Below, in pieces: positions 38,562 through 47,700 of a stretch of 59,225 nucleotides of DNA (the stretch's first letter is position 1; every line of letters begins with the position of its first letter). This DNA comes from Cerasicoccus maritimus (GTDB lineage Bacteria > Verrucomicrobiota > Verrucomicrobiia > Opitutales > Cerasicoccaceae). The stretch spans positions 1-59,225 of the forward strand of contig JAVDPD010000033.1 in NCBI GenBank assembly GCA_031296935.1. The letters run 5' to 3'. Both the position numbers and the translations under genes were made by a program. The notes beneath the pieces are model-generated. The model saw only the letters and a program-made list of their open reading frames with translations. It did not search any database and was not told where the DNA came from.

Positions 38562-39257
38562 ATGAATAAAGTCTGCATCATCGGGGCGTCGGGGAAGCTC
38601 GGCCAATACATGGTCCGGCATTGTTTGGAGCGCGGCTACGAGGTCGTCGGCGTGTGTCGGCCTCAGAGCGTGGGCAAGCTGGATGCGTATAATGACCGCA
38701 TGACGATTATTCCCGGGCGAACGAATGACCGCGCTGTCATCGAAAAGGCGGTTTCAGGTTGCGATGGCGTGCTGACCGTGCTCGTGCCGTGGGGCGTGGA
38801 CTATTATTCTTCGGGCACGGCGCAGGCGGTGTTGGATTTTGCCGAGCCGGATGCGCGCCTCGTCTTCTCCTGTGGCTGGCACATTACGAAGGACGGGCGG
38901 GACCAATATTCCAGGCTCTTTACGACGATGCTCGCAGTCATTGGCAAAGTCGCGCGTTTGCTGCGTCTGGTCGACATCGACGACCAGGTCGAGGCCTGCC
39001 GCCGTATTTTCGCCAGCGACCGGCGCTGGACCGTGGTCCGTGGCAGCGACTTGGAGGAGGGCGAGAGCGAGGGGCTGCCGGTCTGGTCACAACATGTGGG
39101 CGACGCTATTCTCAAGAGCAACCGCACGCGCCGCATTGATTTCGGGCTTTTCATGGTTGCTGCGTTGGAGGACGACTCACTGATTCACGAAGCGCCGGCG
39201 ATTGTGAGTTGCGCTTCGGAGTCGGCTTTGTCGGCGAGCCAAGATGCAGGTAAATAA
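38562..39257 (+). CDS. NAD(P)-binding Rossmann protein (NmrA/BVR-B-like)
   Basis: About 231 aa. CIIGASGKLGQYMV at the N-terminus is a glycine-rich dinucleotide motif (GASGxxG) of atypical SDRs; the pattern VSGCDGVLTVL follows as in NmrA-like or flavin-reductase proteins. No YxxxK active site is evident. The start at 38562 lies 2 nt after the zinc-ribbon gene. Confidence 0.8.
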   Translation: MNKVCIIGASGKLGQYMVRHCLERGYEVVGVCRPQSVGKLDAYNDRMTIIPGRTNDRAVIEKAVSGCDGVLTVLVPWGVDYYSSGTAQAVLDFAEPDARLVFSCGWHITKDGRDQYSRLFTTMLAVIGKVARLLRLVDIDDQVEACRRIFASDRRWTVVRGSDLEEGESEGLPVWSQHVGDAILKSNRTRRIDFGLFMVAALEDDSLIHEAPAIVSCASESALSASQDAGK

Positions 39258-39313
39258 GTTGTGGAGAGCATGAAGTGCTTGCCTTAGGTCTGCGGCTGCA
39301 ATATCACGAACAC

Positions 39314-40483
39314 ATGAAACACCTTGTTTTCTTTGTGCTTTCGGCCTTGGTCGCCCAAGGGATTTTTGCTGAACCGACAGATCAGCAACCGTTGCGAATC
39401 GATACGGTGGTGATTCCATCCCGGAATCATACGCGCATGCAGCCAGAGATTTTCTACGCGTTTAATTCAGCAACGCGTGAATTCACGCCCGATATGAAGA
39501 TGTCGTTCACGCTCTTCAATCCCTTTCACGCCAAGTTTACGGGCAAGACGTCTGCCGAGCAAACCGAGTTGCTCCAACTGCTGCGAAACAGCGTTCCCGA
39601 GGTGTTGGCCATTAAAAAAGAACATCCGGAAACCACGAATTTGCACGTCTTGATGCTCGAGTATATTCTGGCGCATCCTGGTTCCTACTTAGCTCAAACC
39701 TACCGTGCCATCGAGGAGTTCATGGACTCGCATCAGTTTCTGATCATTGAGTCCAGCGATACTTACGGTGCACACCCGATGTTCTATCAGCCAGATGTTG
39801 TCAGCATTAATACGTCCGACGGAGCAAATGAAATGGACATCATCGAGACGATATACGGGCTCTTTTTCATCGATGCCGCATTTGCACAAAACAAGCTTGT
39901 CTGGGGGACATGCCACGGCTCACAAATTGGCTACCTGCACTCCGGCGGGCAGCTCGGGAGGTTATTCAATTTCAAAGATGGCGGCTACGGCGACGTGGAG
40001 CTGAAAATCAACAAAGCCCCAGGGTGCCCTGTGCCCAACGAAACCTGGCGCATCGGCAAGCACCTCTATACTCAGGACAAAGGCTCTAACTACAAGGACT
40101 ACAAAACCATGCTCTACCCGGTGCCCGCTGAGTTCGCTGGAGGTAAGGATTCGGAGGGGATGTTTATCAACAAGGATTTTCAGCACTCGCTGGCTTTGGT
40201 GGAGCCGATCCCTGAGCAGATTGAAGTCATTTCCTACCATCCGCTGTCGAATTACACACGCCTGATCGAAGACGGAGAAGCAGAGGCCAGTGGCGAGTTT
40301 GAGGGCGCTTTGAAGGATCAGCAAATTGTCGACGCCTACAAATACAAGACGATGATCGGTACGCAATACCACCCGCAATACACCTACGACGATTATGACA
40401 CGAAGATCGTGTTCGAATATCTGGTCGACCGTTTGCATGATCAATACGCGCCTGCTGAGGCTCCGCAAGCTATGGCGCAGTGA
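39314..40483 (+). CDS. Secreted class I glutamine-amidotransferase-like protein
   Basis: About 389 aa. Signal peptide MKHLVFFVLSALVAQGIFA. A nucleophile-elbow-like segment GTCHGSQIGYLH (about residue 199) and a later IGTQYHPQ (about residue 358) match the Cys and His of class I GATase/peptidase C26 folds. The long N-terminal region has no clear match. It may be a gamma-glutamyl hydrolase-like enzyme, or a binding-only relative; the substrate is unknown. Confidence 0.7.
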   Translation: MKHLVFFVLSALVAQGIFAEPTDQQPLRIDTVVIPSRNHTRMQPEIFYAFNSATREFTPDMKMSFTLFNPFHAKFTGKTSAEQTELLQLLRNSVPEVLAIKKEHPETTNLHVLMLEYILAHPGSYLAQTYRAIEEFMDSHQFLIIESSDTYGAHPMFYQPDVVSINTSDGANEMDIIETIYGLFFIDAAFAQNKLVWGTCHGSQIGYLHSGGQLGRLFNFKDGGYGDVELKINKAPGCPVPNETWRIGKHLYTQDKGSNYKDYKTMLYPVPAEFAGGKDSEGMFINKDFQHSLALVEPIPEQIEVISYHPLSNYTRLIEDGEAEASGEFEGALKDQQIVDAYKYKTMIGTQYHPQYTYDDYDTKIVFEYLVDRLHDQYAPAEAPQAMAQ

Positions 40484-40502
40484 GTCTAAACCGGTAACGC
40501 CC

Positions 40503-40530
40503 AAACTTTAACCTTTAAACTTTAACCTCC
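40503..40530. repeat. Heptanucleotide repeat array
   Basis: Four 7-mers in tandem: AAACTTT, AACCTTT, AAACTTT, AACCTCC. Same repeat length as the arrays between gyrB and gyrA. It lies 18 bp before the ymdB start. Confidence 0.6.
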
Positions 40531-40531
40531 C

Positions 40532-40550
40532 CATGCCTCCATGAGGCATG
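40532..40550 (+). promoter_or_regulatory. Hairpin covering the ymdB start codon
   Basis: CATGCCTC-CAT-GAGGCATG is a perfect 8-bp stem with a 3-nt loop. Its right arm contains GAGG and the start codon ATG of ymdB, so the folded mRNA would hide the start. Confidence 0.45.
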
Positions 40551-41330
40551 CGTATATTATTTATCGGCGACATCGTCGGAAAGCCCGGGCGGGCGTTTGT
40601 CAAAGCCCAGGTCGAAACTCTCCGCGAGGAGCTGGAAATCGACTTCGTCGTGGCCAATGGCGAAAATTCCGCCGCCGGCTCAGGCATTACGGGCAAGATT
40701 GCGGGCGAGATCACGGACTCCGGTGTCGATGGGATTACTTTGGGCGACCACATTTGGGATCAACGCGGTTTCGTGGACGAAATCGGCACGCTGGCCAGCG
40801 TCTGCCGTCCGGTAAATTTACCCGCCGAAAACCCGGGGCGCACACACCTGATCATTGAGCGCAAGGGCATGAAGCTGGGCGTTTTCACCGTCCTCGGGCG
40901 CACCTTCATGAAGACCAATGCCGATTGCCCGTTCCGCGCGGCCGACGCGAAAATCGCCGAGCTTGAGGGCAAGTGCGACGCCATTTTGGCTGAAATTCAT
41001 GCCGAAACCACCTCGGAAAAGGTCGCATTCGGCTGGTACCTGGATGGTCGTGCGCAAATGGTCGTCGGCACGCATACGCACATTCCGACCGGCGACGCCA
41101 CGATCCTGACTCGCGGCACTGCTTACCACACCGACGCCGGCATGACGGGCCCCTACGAGAGCATTCTCGGCCGTGAAATCCAGCCCATCGTGTTGCGTTT
41201 CCTCGATGGTTTGCCGCGTGTTTGGCCAGTGGCGAGCAATGATGTGCGGATTTGCGGAACTTTGGTCGATATCGATGTCGAACAAGGTGTCGCCACGAAG
41301 TGCGAGCAATTCACGCTCCGCGCGCGATAG
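40548..41330 (+). CDS. ymdB: YmdB-family metallophosphoesterase
   Basis: 260 aa. FIGDIVGKPGR, NGENSAAGSG, LGDHIWDQ and GTHTHIPTGD give the Asp/Asn/His metal-binding set of YmdB-type phosphodiesterases, which hydrolyse cyclic nucleotides in Bacillus (family knowledge). The length is typical. Note that a class III adenylate cyclase is encoded elsewhere in the window, though no direct link is shown. Confidence 0.93.
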   Translation: MRILFIGDIVGKPGRAFVKAQVETLREELEIDFVVANGENSAAGSGITGKIAGEITDSGVDGITLGDHIWDQRGFVDEIGTLASVCRPVNLPAENPGRTHLIIERKGMKLGVFTVLGRTFMKTNADCPFRAADAKIAELEGKCDAILAEIHAETTSEKVAFGWYLDGRAQMVVGTHTHIPTGDATILTRGTAYHTDAGMTGPYESILGREIQPIVLRFLDGLPRVWPVASNDVRICGTLVDIDVEQGVATKCEQFTLRAR

Positions 41331-41340
41331 GCGAAGTTTC

Positions 41341-41448
41341 AACTACGAATTGCGCAGATAAACGCAGATGTGGTTACTTTTGTTGTAGATTGCAGGGATA
41401 TTGCAATTCACGGTTTGAAATCTGCGCCCATCTGCGCCATTCGTAGTT
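41341..41448. repeat. Long inverted repeat of the ACGCAGATAAACGCAGAT type
   Basis: Arms 41341-41369 and 41420-41448 are 29 nt long and match at about 26 positions when inverted, around a 50-bp centre. Similar sequences occur between genes in many bacteria. It lies between ymdB and the VWA gene and may serve as a terminator for ymdB. Confidence 0.7.
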
Positions 41449-41474
41449 AATAATTCGTTTCTAAATCCTTTTCT

Positions 41475-43646
41475 ATGACCGGCTTCGACACCCCATTCCC
41501 CGCCCTGGCAATTGTGCTGGCGGGTTTGGCGGCGGCGGGCTGGGCACTGTGGAAACGGCCGCTCGTGGCGAATAAGGCCGCCTGGGGGCTTGCGGCGCTT
41601 CGCATTGTCGGCGTCGCTTTGGTCACGCTGCTGCTCTTGAATCCATTTCTGTCGCGCGAATATCCGGATGCCAGCCAGTTTGCGGTGGCAGTGGTGGGTG
41701 ACGTGTCGCACAGCATGGAGACCAATGATCTGCCCGACGGCCAGACCCGCTTGAGCTTGCTTCAGTCGGAACTGGTGCCCGACGAAACCGGTAACCTCTG
41801 GTCGCGGCTGGCCGAGCAATATGCGTTGGAGCCATCGACGATTGCCGCGACTTGGGAAGCTGGCGCTAGCTGGAGTCCACGCAGCGGCGACACCGCCCTC
41901 GGCAATGGCCTTAACCAATTACTCACCTCACGCTCGGCGGACAGCGCCCAGCTTGGCGGCGCGATCCTGCTCAGCGATGGCATCAACTTGCAGGGCGAGC
42001 GTCTGCCCGATGTGGCGGTTACCTGGCGCGACGCCGGTATCCCGATTACGGTCGTGGGCATTGGCGAGCCAACGCCGCCCGGAGATCTGGCTGTGAAGTT
42101 TGCCAAGGCGCCGGAGTCTGCGCCGCTTGGCGATCCGCTGGAGCTGACCGTGGCCGTGAACAATTACTTTGGCGAAGCCCGCAAGGCGCAGATCGAGCTT
42201 TACGCCGAGGAGCGGCTGTTGGAAACCCAGGCGCTGGAGCTCCCAGCTGGCGAACAGAGCCAGGTCCAGTTTCGGGTGATCCCCGAGGCACCGGGCTTGC
42301 AAGTTTACCGCGCCATGTTGAAAACGCCGGCCACGGGGGACTTCAATCGAGCCAACGATTTGGATTATGTCGCGGTGGACATCACCATGCCGAAAAATCA
42401 GAGTCTGCTCTATCTGAGCGCGCGGTTGGGGCCGTTTTGGCGCTATCTGCAACAAGCGCTCGGCGAGGACGACCAAATTGCCCGCCAGTGCATCATTCAG
42501 ACCGGCCCTGAGCGCTTCTACCGCCAAGGTTTTGGCGAGGTCGATGCGATGGATGAAACCGCAACTGGCTTCCCGGAGAGTGCGGATGAACTGTTTGCGA
42601 ATGCAGTCTTGATCGTCGATATCTCGGCGGTCAATGCGATGACGCCTGATGCGCGAGAAGGACTGCGCGACTACCTGCTGCGGCGGGGTGGGGGCGTGTT
42701 GTTTCTCGGCGATCCCAAGGAAATGCCCGAAGATTTGAAGGCGCTCCTGCCGGTGCGTGACGGTGAATTGGCGCGCGTACTCAAGCGGACGCCGATCGAG
42801 CTTGCGCCGCAACCGGTCTTTAAAGACGCCAAGGCCGGCGTGCTTTCGACGCCCCCGGGGCCCTACCTGCCAGCCGAGACTTTGTTTTTCCAACCAGCTG
42901 ACGTATCTCTCGGGGGACGCGTTGCCGCCGAAACGGAGAGCCCGGGCCTGCCGGTCCTCACGGTGCATGCTTACGGGGCGGGGCGTGTGGCCTACCTCGG
43001 CACGGAGAGCACCTGGCGCTGGGCGCTGAGCAGCGACCGCGAAAACGAGCAACACACCGCATTTTGGCAGCAGTTAATTGCCTGGCTGGCGACCGGCGGT
43101 AAGCCGCGCGTGGAGCTCCCATTGCAGGGGGAAGTGGTCAGCCTCGGCGGGCCGGTGGCGCTCGATATCGATGTGCGCGGCAGTGATTTTCTTCCTTCGG
43201 AGGACGCCCGCGTCCGCGCAACGGTCACTGCGCCTAATGGCGACATTTTGCCGGAGGTGGATTTGATTCCCGATGCCGCCGACCCCGGTCGTTTCGCCGG
43301 CGAGGCGCTCTTGGACGAACCCGGTGAATACCGCGTGGACTACGCTATTGAGTTCCCGGACGGCGAACGCCTGGAGCACACGGCTTACTTTGCCGGTCGT
43401 CGTGCTGGCCGTGAAAACGAAGATTTGCGTTTCCGCGAAACCACCCTGCGGGACTTGGCGCGCATCACCGGCGGGCAATATTTTGGCTGGCGGGACATCG
43501 ATGACATCGACGAATTGCGGCTTTCGTCCAGTGTTCCCTTGCGCGAAGTGCGCACCTATTGGACGCGCAACTTGGCGTTTCTGCTGGCCTTGTTGGCAGT
43601 ATTTGGCATTGAATGGTTTTGGCGGCGCAGCTTGGGTTTGCGCTAA
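41475..43646 (+). CDS. Membrane-anchored VWA-domain protein with GATase-like region
   Basis: 723 aa. Two N-terminal helices (about 8-25 and 38-58), then a von Willebrand A domain with an intact MIDAS start (GDVSHSM, DxSxS) and LLSDGINLQG; beta-rich repeats; a region with YLLRRGGGVLFLGDP resembling class I GATase-like domains in such proteins; a C-terminal Ig-like section and a last helix (LAFLLALLAVFGIEWFWRR). The layout is common in Planctomycetota/Verrucomicrobiota, often near AAA MoxR/BatA genes. The role is unknown. The HEAT-repeat gene follows directly. Confidence 0.85.
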   Translation: MTGFDTPFPALAIVLAGLAAAGWALWKRPLVANKAAWGLAALRIVGVALVTLLLLNPFLSREYPDASQFAVAVVGDVSHSMETNDLPDGQTRLSLLQSELVPDETGNLWSRLAEQYALEPSTIAATWEAGASWSPRSGDTALGNGLNQLLTSRSADSAQLGGAILLSDGINLQGERLPDVAVTWRDAGIPITVVGIGEPTPPGDLAVKFAKAPESAPLGDPLELTVAVNNYFGEARKAQIELYAEERLLETQALELPAGEQSQVQFRVIPEAPGLQVYRAMLKTPATGDFNRANDLDYVAVDITMPKNQSLLYLSARLGPFWRYLQQALGEDDQIARQCIIQTGPERFYRQGFGEVDAMDETATGFPESADELFANAVLIVDISAVNAMTPDAREGLRDYLLRRGGGVLFLGDPKEMPEDLKALLPVRDGELARVLKRTPIELAPQPVFKDAKAGVLSTPPGPYLPAETLFFQPADVSLGGRVAAETESPGLPVLTVHAYGAGRVAYLGTESTWRWALSSDRENEQHTAFWQQLIAWLATGGKPRVELPLQGEVVSLGGPVALDIDVRGSDFLPSEDARVRATVTAPNGDILPEVDLIPDAADPGRFAGEALLDEPGEYRVDYAIEFPDGERLEHTAYFAGRRAGRENEDLRFRETTLRDLARITGGQYFGWRDIDDIDELRLSSSVPLREVRTYWTRNLAFLLALLAVFGIEWFWRRSLGLR

Positions 43647-43655
43647 TTGGACAAC

Positions 43656-45254
43656 ATGCGATTGGAGACACAGGAACAGCGGGAGACACATCGCGCCGGC
43701 TTCGGCGGCGTTGTGGCCCGGGCGTTTCAGGTTGGCATCGCCAGTCTGCTGTTTGCTTCGCCGTTGGCAGCGCAAAGCAATCGCCTCGACCGCTCCATCC
43801 TCCCGCCTGAGTTATTGCCGGCCCCGCGCCTTTCCCAGCAGGAGCGCGAGACCATTACCCGCGCCATTCGGGATCTGGAATCTGACAACGTGGAACTGCG
43901 CGCCGGTGCCGCCATGCTGCTCGGAAAATACCATGCGCCCGAGGCCAAGCAGGCCGTCATTGATGCACTCAATGATCCAAGCGCTCGTGTCCGCCGCGCT
44001 GCGCTGGTGTCCGTGGCCGAATGGCGACATGGACTGCCCGTGGATGACGTGGAGCCGATACTTTTGCACATTGCCGATGTGGACGTGGAAGTCCGCCGCA
44101 TGGTATCATCGATGATTCCTCAGATGATGAGCATCTGGCGCACCGCGCGCATGATTCGCCCGGAGATGCGCAACCGCGAGATCAACCCGCAGGTTCGCGG
44201 TGCGCTGCGCGGCGCGTTTAGTGATGAAGACGCCGTGGTCCGTCGCAACATGCTGATCAATTTCAACAACCTCAGCATCACGCTGCCACAGGAGGTCTTG
44301 GTGCAGCTGATGGAAGACCCGGACCGGGGGGTGCGTTTGGACGCGATTCCGCTGGCGATCAATTACGCCGAGCCTGCGCTTTGGGTGGAACCCGCACAAA
44401 GAATTGTGGAGGGGGATGACCCTGCTGCGCTCCAACGCCTGACAGCAGAGCTCGGGCGTCGTGGCTCCAACGAGGGCATTGAGCTGCTTCAGGAAATTTC
44501 AGCATTGGACAATCAGGAGATTGCTGCCGAGGCGCACCTGGCGCTTTTTCGCTGGACGGGTTCGCCCGCTGAGCTGGATTGGCTGATCAAGGCGTTGGCT
44601 GCGGGCCGATTATCTCAGGATCAGGGGCAGCGTTTGTTGCAGATTATGCGTGGCTACCACGAGCTGGCCGTTCCACTAGCGCCGTCGCTGACCGAGCTCA
44701 AAAGCACCGTGCTGCGGGCCGAGGCGGTGCGTTTGTACTTGGGGCTTGAGTTGGCTAATGACAACCCTGAGGTCATGGCGCGTCTGCTCAATGATCCTAG
44801 CCAGGAAATCCGCGCGATGGTCGTCTCGCATTATAATGCGCGCCCGCAATTGGTCACGGATGAGCTGGTGCTTTCGCTGCTCGACAACCCGTATTCCGAT
44901 GTGCGTGCGTCGCTTGTGCAAATGGCGATACGCCAGCCGCGGAAGAAGGCGGAAAACTTGCTCTACGACCTAATGCTCGATGAGGCTGTGGATGTCCGTG
45001 TTGCGTCGATGGAGGCGATCAGCGCCCTGCAATTTGAAGGCTGGACTGACATCGTTGCGGCATCCTTGGAAGACCCTGATATCGCCATGCAGCGCAGTGC
45101 GGTGGTGATTCTTTTGCGTGAAAGACAGTTCCCGCAGCGGGAGGAGATTCTTCGCGGTTACGTGGAAGCCAACCCCAAGAGCCCGCTAGCGCCCCGTATC
45201 AAAACCGAGCTTGGCGGTGGCCAAGTCATCGAGATCGACATGAATAATCTTTAG
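43656..45254 (+). CDS. Exported HEAT-repeat protein
   Basis: About 532 aa. Signal-like segment RAFQVGIASLLFASPLAAQ (about 25-43), then HEAT-like helical repeats, for example DNVELRAGAAMLLGKYHAP, DPSARVRRAALVSVAEW and DNPYSDVRASLVQMAIRQP. Such solenoids bind other proteins. The start is ATG 43656; TTG 43647 directly after the VWA stop is an alternative. Expected to work with the VWA protein. Confidence 0.83.
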   Translation: MRLETQEQRETHRAGFGGVVARAFQVGIASLLFASPLAAQSNRLDRSILPPELLPAPRLSQQERETITRAIRDLESDNVELRAGAAMLLGKYHAPEAKQAVIDALNDPSARVRRAALVSVAEWRHGLPVDDVEPILLHIADVDVEVRRMVSSMIPQMMSIWRTARMIRPEMRNREINPQVRGALRGAFSDEDAVVRRNMLINFNNLSITLPQEVLVQLMEDPDRGVRLDAIPLAINYAEPALWVEPAQRIVEGDDPAALQRLTAELGRRGSNEGIELLQEISALDNQEIAAEAHLALFRWTGSPAELDWLIKALAAGRLSQDQGQRLLQIMRGYHELAVPLAPSLTELKSTVLRAEAVRLYLGLELANDNPEVMARLLNDPSQEIRAMVVSHYNARPQLVTDELVLSLLDNPYSDVRASLVQMAIRQPRKKAENLLYDLMLDEAVDVRVASMEAISALQFEGWTDIVAASLEDPDIAMQRSAVVILLRERQFPQREEILRGYVEANPKSPLAPRIKTELGGGQVIEIDMNNL

Positions 45255-45263
45255 GCGCAAACG

Positions 45264-46424
45264 ATGTCGGGGGGACAATACTACGAATTTTTCGCCGGAG
45301 GCGGCATGGCGCGCATGGGCTTGGGCCCGCAGTGGACGCCGCTGTTCGCCAACGATTGCGACGCCAAGAAAAACGCGGCCTACCGCCAAAATTGGGGTAC
45401 CGAAGAGCCGCTCGATAGCCGTCCGGTGCAGGAAGTTGCGGCAAGCGATTTACCCGCACAGGCTGACTTGGCTTGGGCGTCATTTCCCTGTCAGGACCTC
45501 TCACTTGCCGGTGGAGGAGCTGGGTTAGCTGGCCAACGTTCGGGCTCGTTTTGGGCGTTTTGGGATTTGATGCAGGGGCTGCGTCGCGAAGGCCGCGCGC
45601 CGCGTTGCGTGGTGCTGGAGAACGTGGCGGGCTTGCTGACTTCGCACCGCGGCGAAGACTTCCGTGCGCTCGCACGGGCCTTGGGGCAGGGGGGCTATCG
45701 CTTTGGAACTTTGCTCTTGGACGCCTTGGATTTTCTGCCGCAGTCGCGTCCCCGTTTGTTCATTGTGGGCGTGTCGGAGTCGGTGCCGATTCCCGGTAGT
45801 TTGGTTCGCACTGGGCCCGACGAGCACGTTCACCCTTGGGCGTTGCAGCAGGCTTATGGCCGCTTGGACGAAGCCGAGCAAGCGAACTGGCTGTGGTGGA
45901 ATTTGCCATCGCCGACGGAGCGAGGCGTGGATTTGGCCGATGTGATTGAGGCTGAACCTACCGGCGTGAAATGGCATTCGCCCGATGAAACGTTGCGCCT
46001 GCTTTCGATGATGGATGCTAAGCATCGCGCCAAACTCGACGCCGCGCAAACCGCAGGGAAACCGATTGTCGGTACCATTTATCGCCGCACGCGGATCGAT
46101 GAAGCCGACCAACGCGTTCAACGCGCAGAAGTGCGCTTCGACGGTGTCGCGGGCTGCTTGCGGACGCCGGGCGGAGGCTCTAGTCGGCAGACTCTGATTT
46201 TGGTCGACGGCGAGTCCGTGCGCACGCGCCTGCTTTCGGTGCGTGAGGCCGCGCGGTTGATGGGCCTGCCAGATAGCTATCAACTGCCTGCGCGCTACAA
46301 CGAGGGCTACCACCTGATCGGCGACGGCGTGGCCGTACCCGTGGTGCGTCATCTGGCGGCTCATTTGTTGGAGCCGTTGCTGGGCATAACTGGGGCAACA
46401 CCTCAGGAGTCCATTTCTGTCTAA
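45264..46424 (+). CDS. DNA (cytosine-5) methyltransferase
   Basis: 386 aa. Motif I YEFFAGGG, motif IV SFPCQDLSLAG with catalytic Cys76, motif VI VLENVAG, motif VIII QSRPRLFIVG, a variable target-recognition region, then SVREAARLMGLPDSY and GDGVAVPVVRHLA (motifs IX-X). All catalytic motifs look intact. The target cannot be read from sequence. The vsr gene overlaps its stop by one base (TAATG); no restriction enzyme gene is seen, so this may be a solitary Dcm-like enzyme. Confidence 0.94.
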   Translation: MSGGQYYEFFAGGGMARMGLGPQWTPLFANDCDAKKNAAYRQNWGTEEPLDSRPVQEVAASDLPAQADLAWASFPCQDLSLAGGGAGLAGQRSGSFWAFWDLMQGLRREGRAPRCVVLENVAGLLTSHRGEDFRALARALGQGGYRFGTLLLDALDFLPQSRPRLFIVGVSESVPIPGSLVRTGPDEHVHPWALQQAYGRLDEAEQANWLWWNLPSPTERGVDLADVIEAEPTGVKWHSPDETLRLLSMMDAKHRAKLDAAQTAGKPIVGTIYRRTRIDEADQRVQRAEVRFDGVAGCLRTPGGGSSRQTLILVDGESVRTRLLSVREAARLMGLPDSYQLPARYNEGYHLIGDGVAVPVVRHLAAHLLEPLLGITGATPQESISV

Positions 46425-46835
46425 TGGCTGAAGACCCGGCGGCGCGTTCCCGCATCATGCGACAAGTGAAGTCGGTCGACACGAAGCCGGAAATGAAGGT
46501 CCGTCGACTCGTTCATGGGCTGGAGGTTCGCTATCGTCTCCATGTTAAGGACTTGCCTGGTAAGCCCGATCTCGTCTTTCGATGCCGACGAAAAGTGATC
46601 TTCGTGCATGGCTGTTTCTGGCATGGACACGACTGTGTGCGGGGGGGGGACGCGGGTTCCGAAGAACAATCGTGAGTATTGGCTGAGCAAGATCGCGCGC
46701 AACGTCGCCCGTGATAAACAGCACCTCGCCGATTACGAGGTGATGGGCTGGCAGGCGCTGGTGCTTTGGGAGTGCGAGCTTAAGGACGAGGCGGTGTTAG
46801 CAGAGCGGCTACGAGATTTTCTGCTCGATGATTAA
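46424..46835 (+). pseudogene. vsr: Vsr mismatch endonuclease, frameshifted at a 9-G run
   Basis: Two frames together encode a full Vsr (about 137 aa). Frame 1 runs 46424-46675: SRIMRQVKSVDTKPEM, PGKPDLVF, then VHGCFWHGHDC. Frame 2 continues after the G run: TRVPKNNREYWLSKIARN, VARDKQ and so on, to 46835. The break is at nine G (46641-46649); eight G would join the frames exactly. Vsr nicks T:G mismatches made by deamination of 5-methylcytosine, and the gene normally accompanies a cytosine methyltransferase, as here. Either a slippage-prone switch, a fixed mutation or a sequencing error. Confidence 0.88.
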
Positions 46836-46893
46836 CCACTCCACGTGGCGGCTTGTCTAGAGACTGCGCCCTACCTCAATCAGTTGGATTGGT

Positions 46894-46936
46894 CATTTGC
46901 GCAATGCGCAAATCTCTGGGTGCAGCGGCACGCTGC
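46894..46936 (+). repeat. Two-hairpin dispersed repeat, copy 3
   Basis: Hairpin 1 ATTTGCGC-AAT-GCGCAAAT (46895-46913), an 8-nt linker, hairpin 2 GCAGCG-GCA-CGCTGC (46922-46936). Compared with copy 1 it has one changed pair in each stem, with pairing kept. Lies 16 nt beyond the plsY stop. Confidence 0.85.
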
Positions 46937-46952
46937 CACGCTGCCAGGTTGC

Positions 46953-47555
46953 TTACTTTTTGGTGAAGCGGTTTTCGGTGCCGGCAAGAAGGCGCTGAAT
47001 GTTGCTCTTGTGGCGGACGACGATGAGGGCCGCCAGGAGTAGGAAAAAGCCGATCAGCAAGTTGGGCTTGCCGGACATCAGGGCCAGGAGGGGGAGGCTC
47101 ACGCCGAAAGCGATCGAAGCCAGCGACACGTAGCGCGAAGTGTAGAACGTCGCCACCCACACGAGGATGCCGCAGAGGAGCACGAGTGGGGCGAGGGCGA
47201 GGAGTCCGCCCATCGTGACGGCCACGCCTTTGCCGCCTTTGAAGCCAATGAAGATCGAAAAACTGTGCCCAATAATTGCACCGATCAGGCCGATGATGGA
47301 CAGGGCCAGTGCCTGGTCACCCGCAATGAAGATTTGCGGCAGAATCGTGGCGGCAAAGCCTTTCAGTGCATCGAGGGCAAAGCAGAGGTTGCCGGCCTTT
47401 TTGCCGACGGCGCGCTTGACGTTGGTTGCGCCGGGGTTGCCGCTGCCTTCCTTGAGAATATCTATGCCGTTCTTCTTTGCGATGATGACCGCAAAAGAAA
47501 TCGCGCCGAGCAGGTAGCCGACTAATAGAACGCCGATGACTGTAAAGAGATTCAT
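46953..47555 (-). CDS. plsY: Glycerol-3-phosphate acyltransferase PlsY
   Basis: 200 aa, integral membrane. It transfers acyl from acyl-phosphate to glycerol-3-phosphate in phospholipid synthesis. The three conserved loops are present: GSGNPGATN (motif 1), GFKGGKGVAVTMG (motif 2) and a C-terminal VRHKSNIQRLLAGTE (motif 3). ATG 47555 (MNLFTVIGVLL) is preferred over an upstream in-frame start. Downstream of serA on the same strand with a terminator between. Confidence 0.95.
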   Translation of the reverse strand: MNLFTVIGVLLVGYLLGAISFAVIIAKKNGIDILKEGSGNPGATNVKRAVGKKAGNLCFALDALKGFAATILPQIFIAGDQALALSIIGLIGAIIGHSFSIFIGFKGGKGVAVTMGGLLALAPLVLLCGILVWVATFYTSRYVSLASIAFGVSLPLLALMSGKPNLLIGFFLLLAALIVVRHKSNIQRLLAGTENRFTKK

Positions 47556-47643
47556 TTCGGTAAGACAGTTTGGATGGTTAAAGGAAAACGCTAAGTCCTT
47601 TAAGGCTAGAAGCAAGCATGGGATGTGGGGCTCGCGAATCGGT

Positions 47644-47679
47644 CAAAAAGAAAGCCGCGGCGCTGTGCCACGGCTTTCT
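47644..47679 (-). terminator. Terminator of serA
   Basis: On the minus strand AGAAAGCCG/CGGCTTTCT form a 9-bp stem with GC-rich loop pairing inside, followed by a T run. About 20 nt after the serA stop. Confidence 0.8.
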
Positions 47680-47700
47680 GAAAGATTGTTGAGCTAACGA

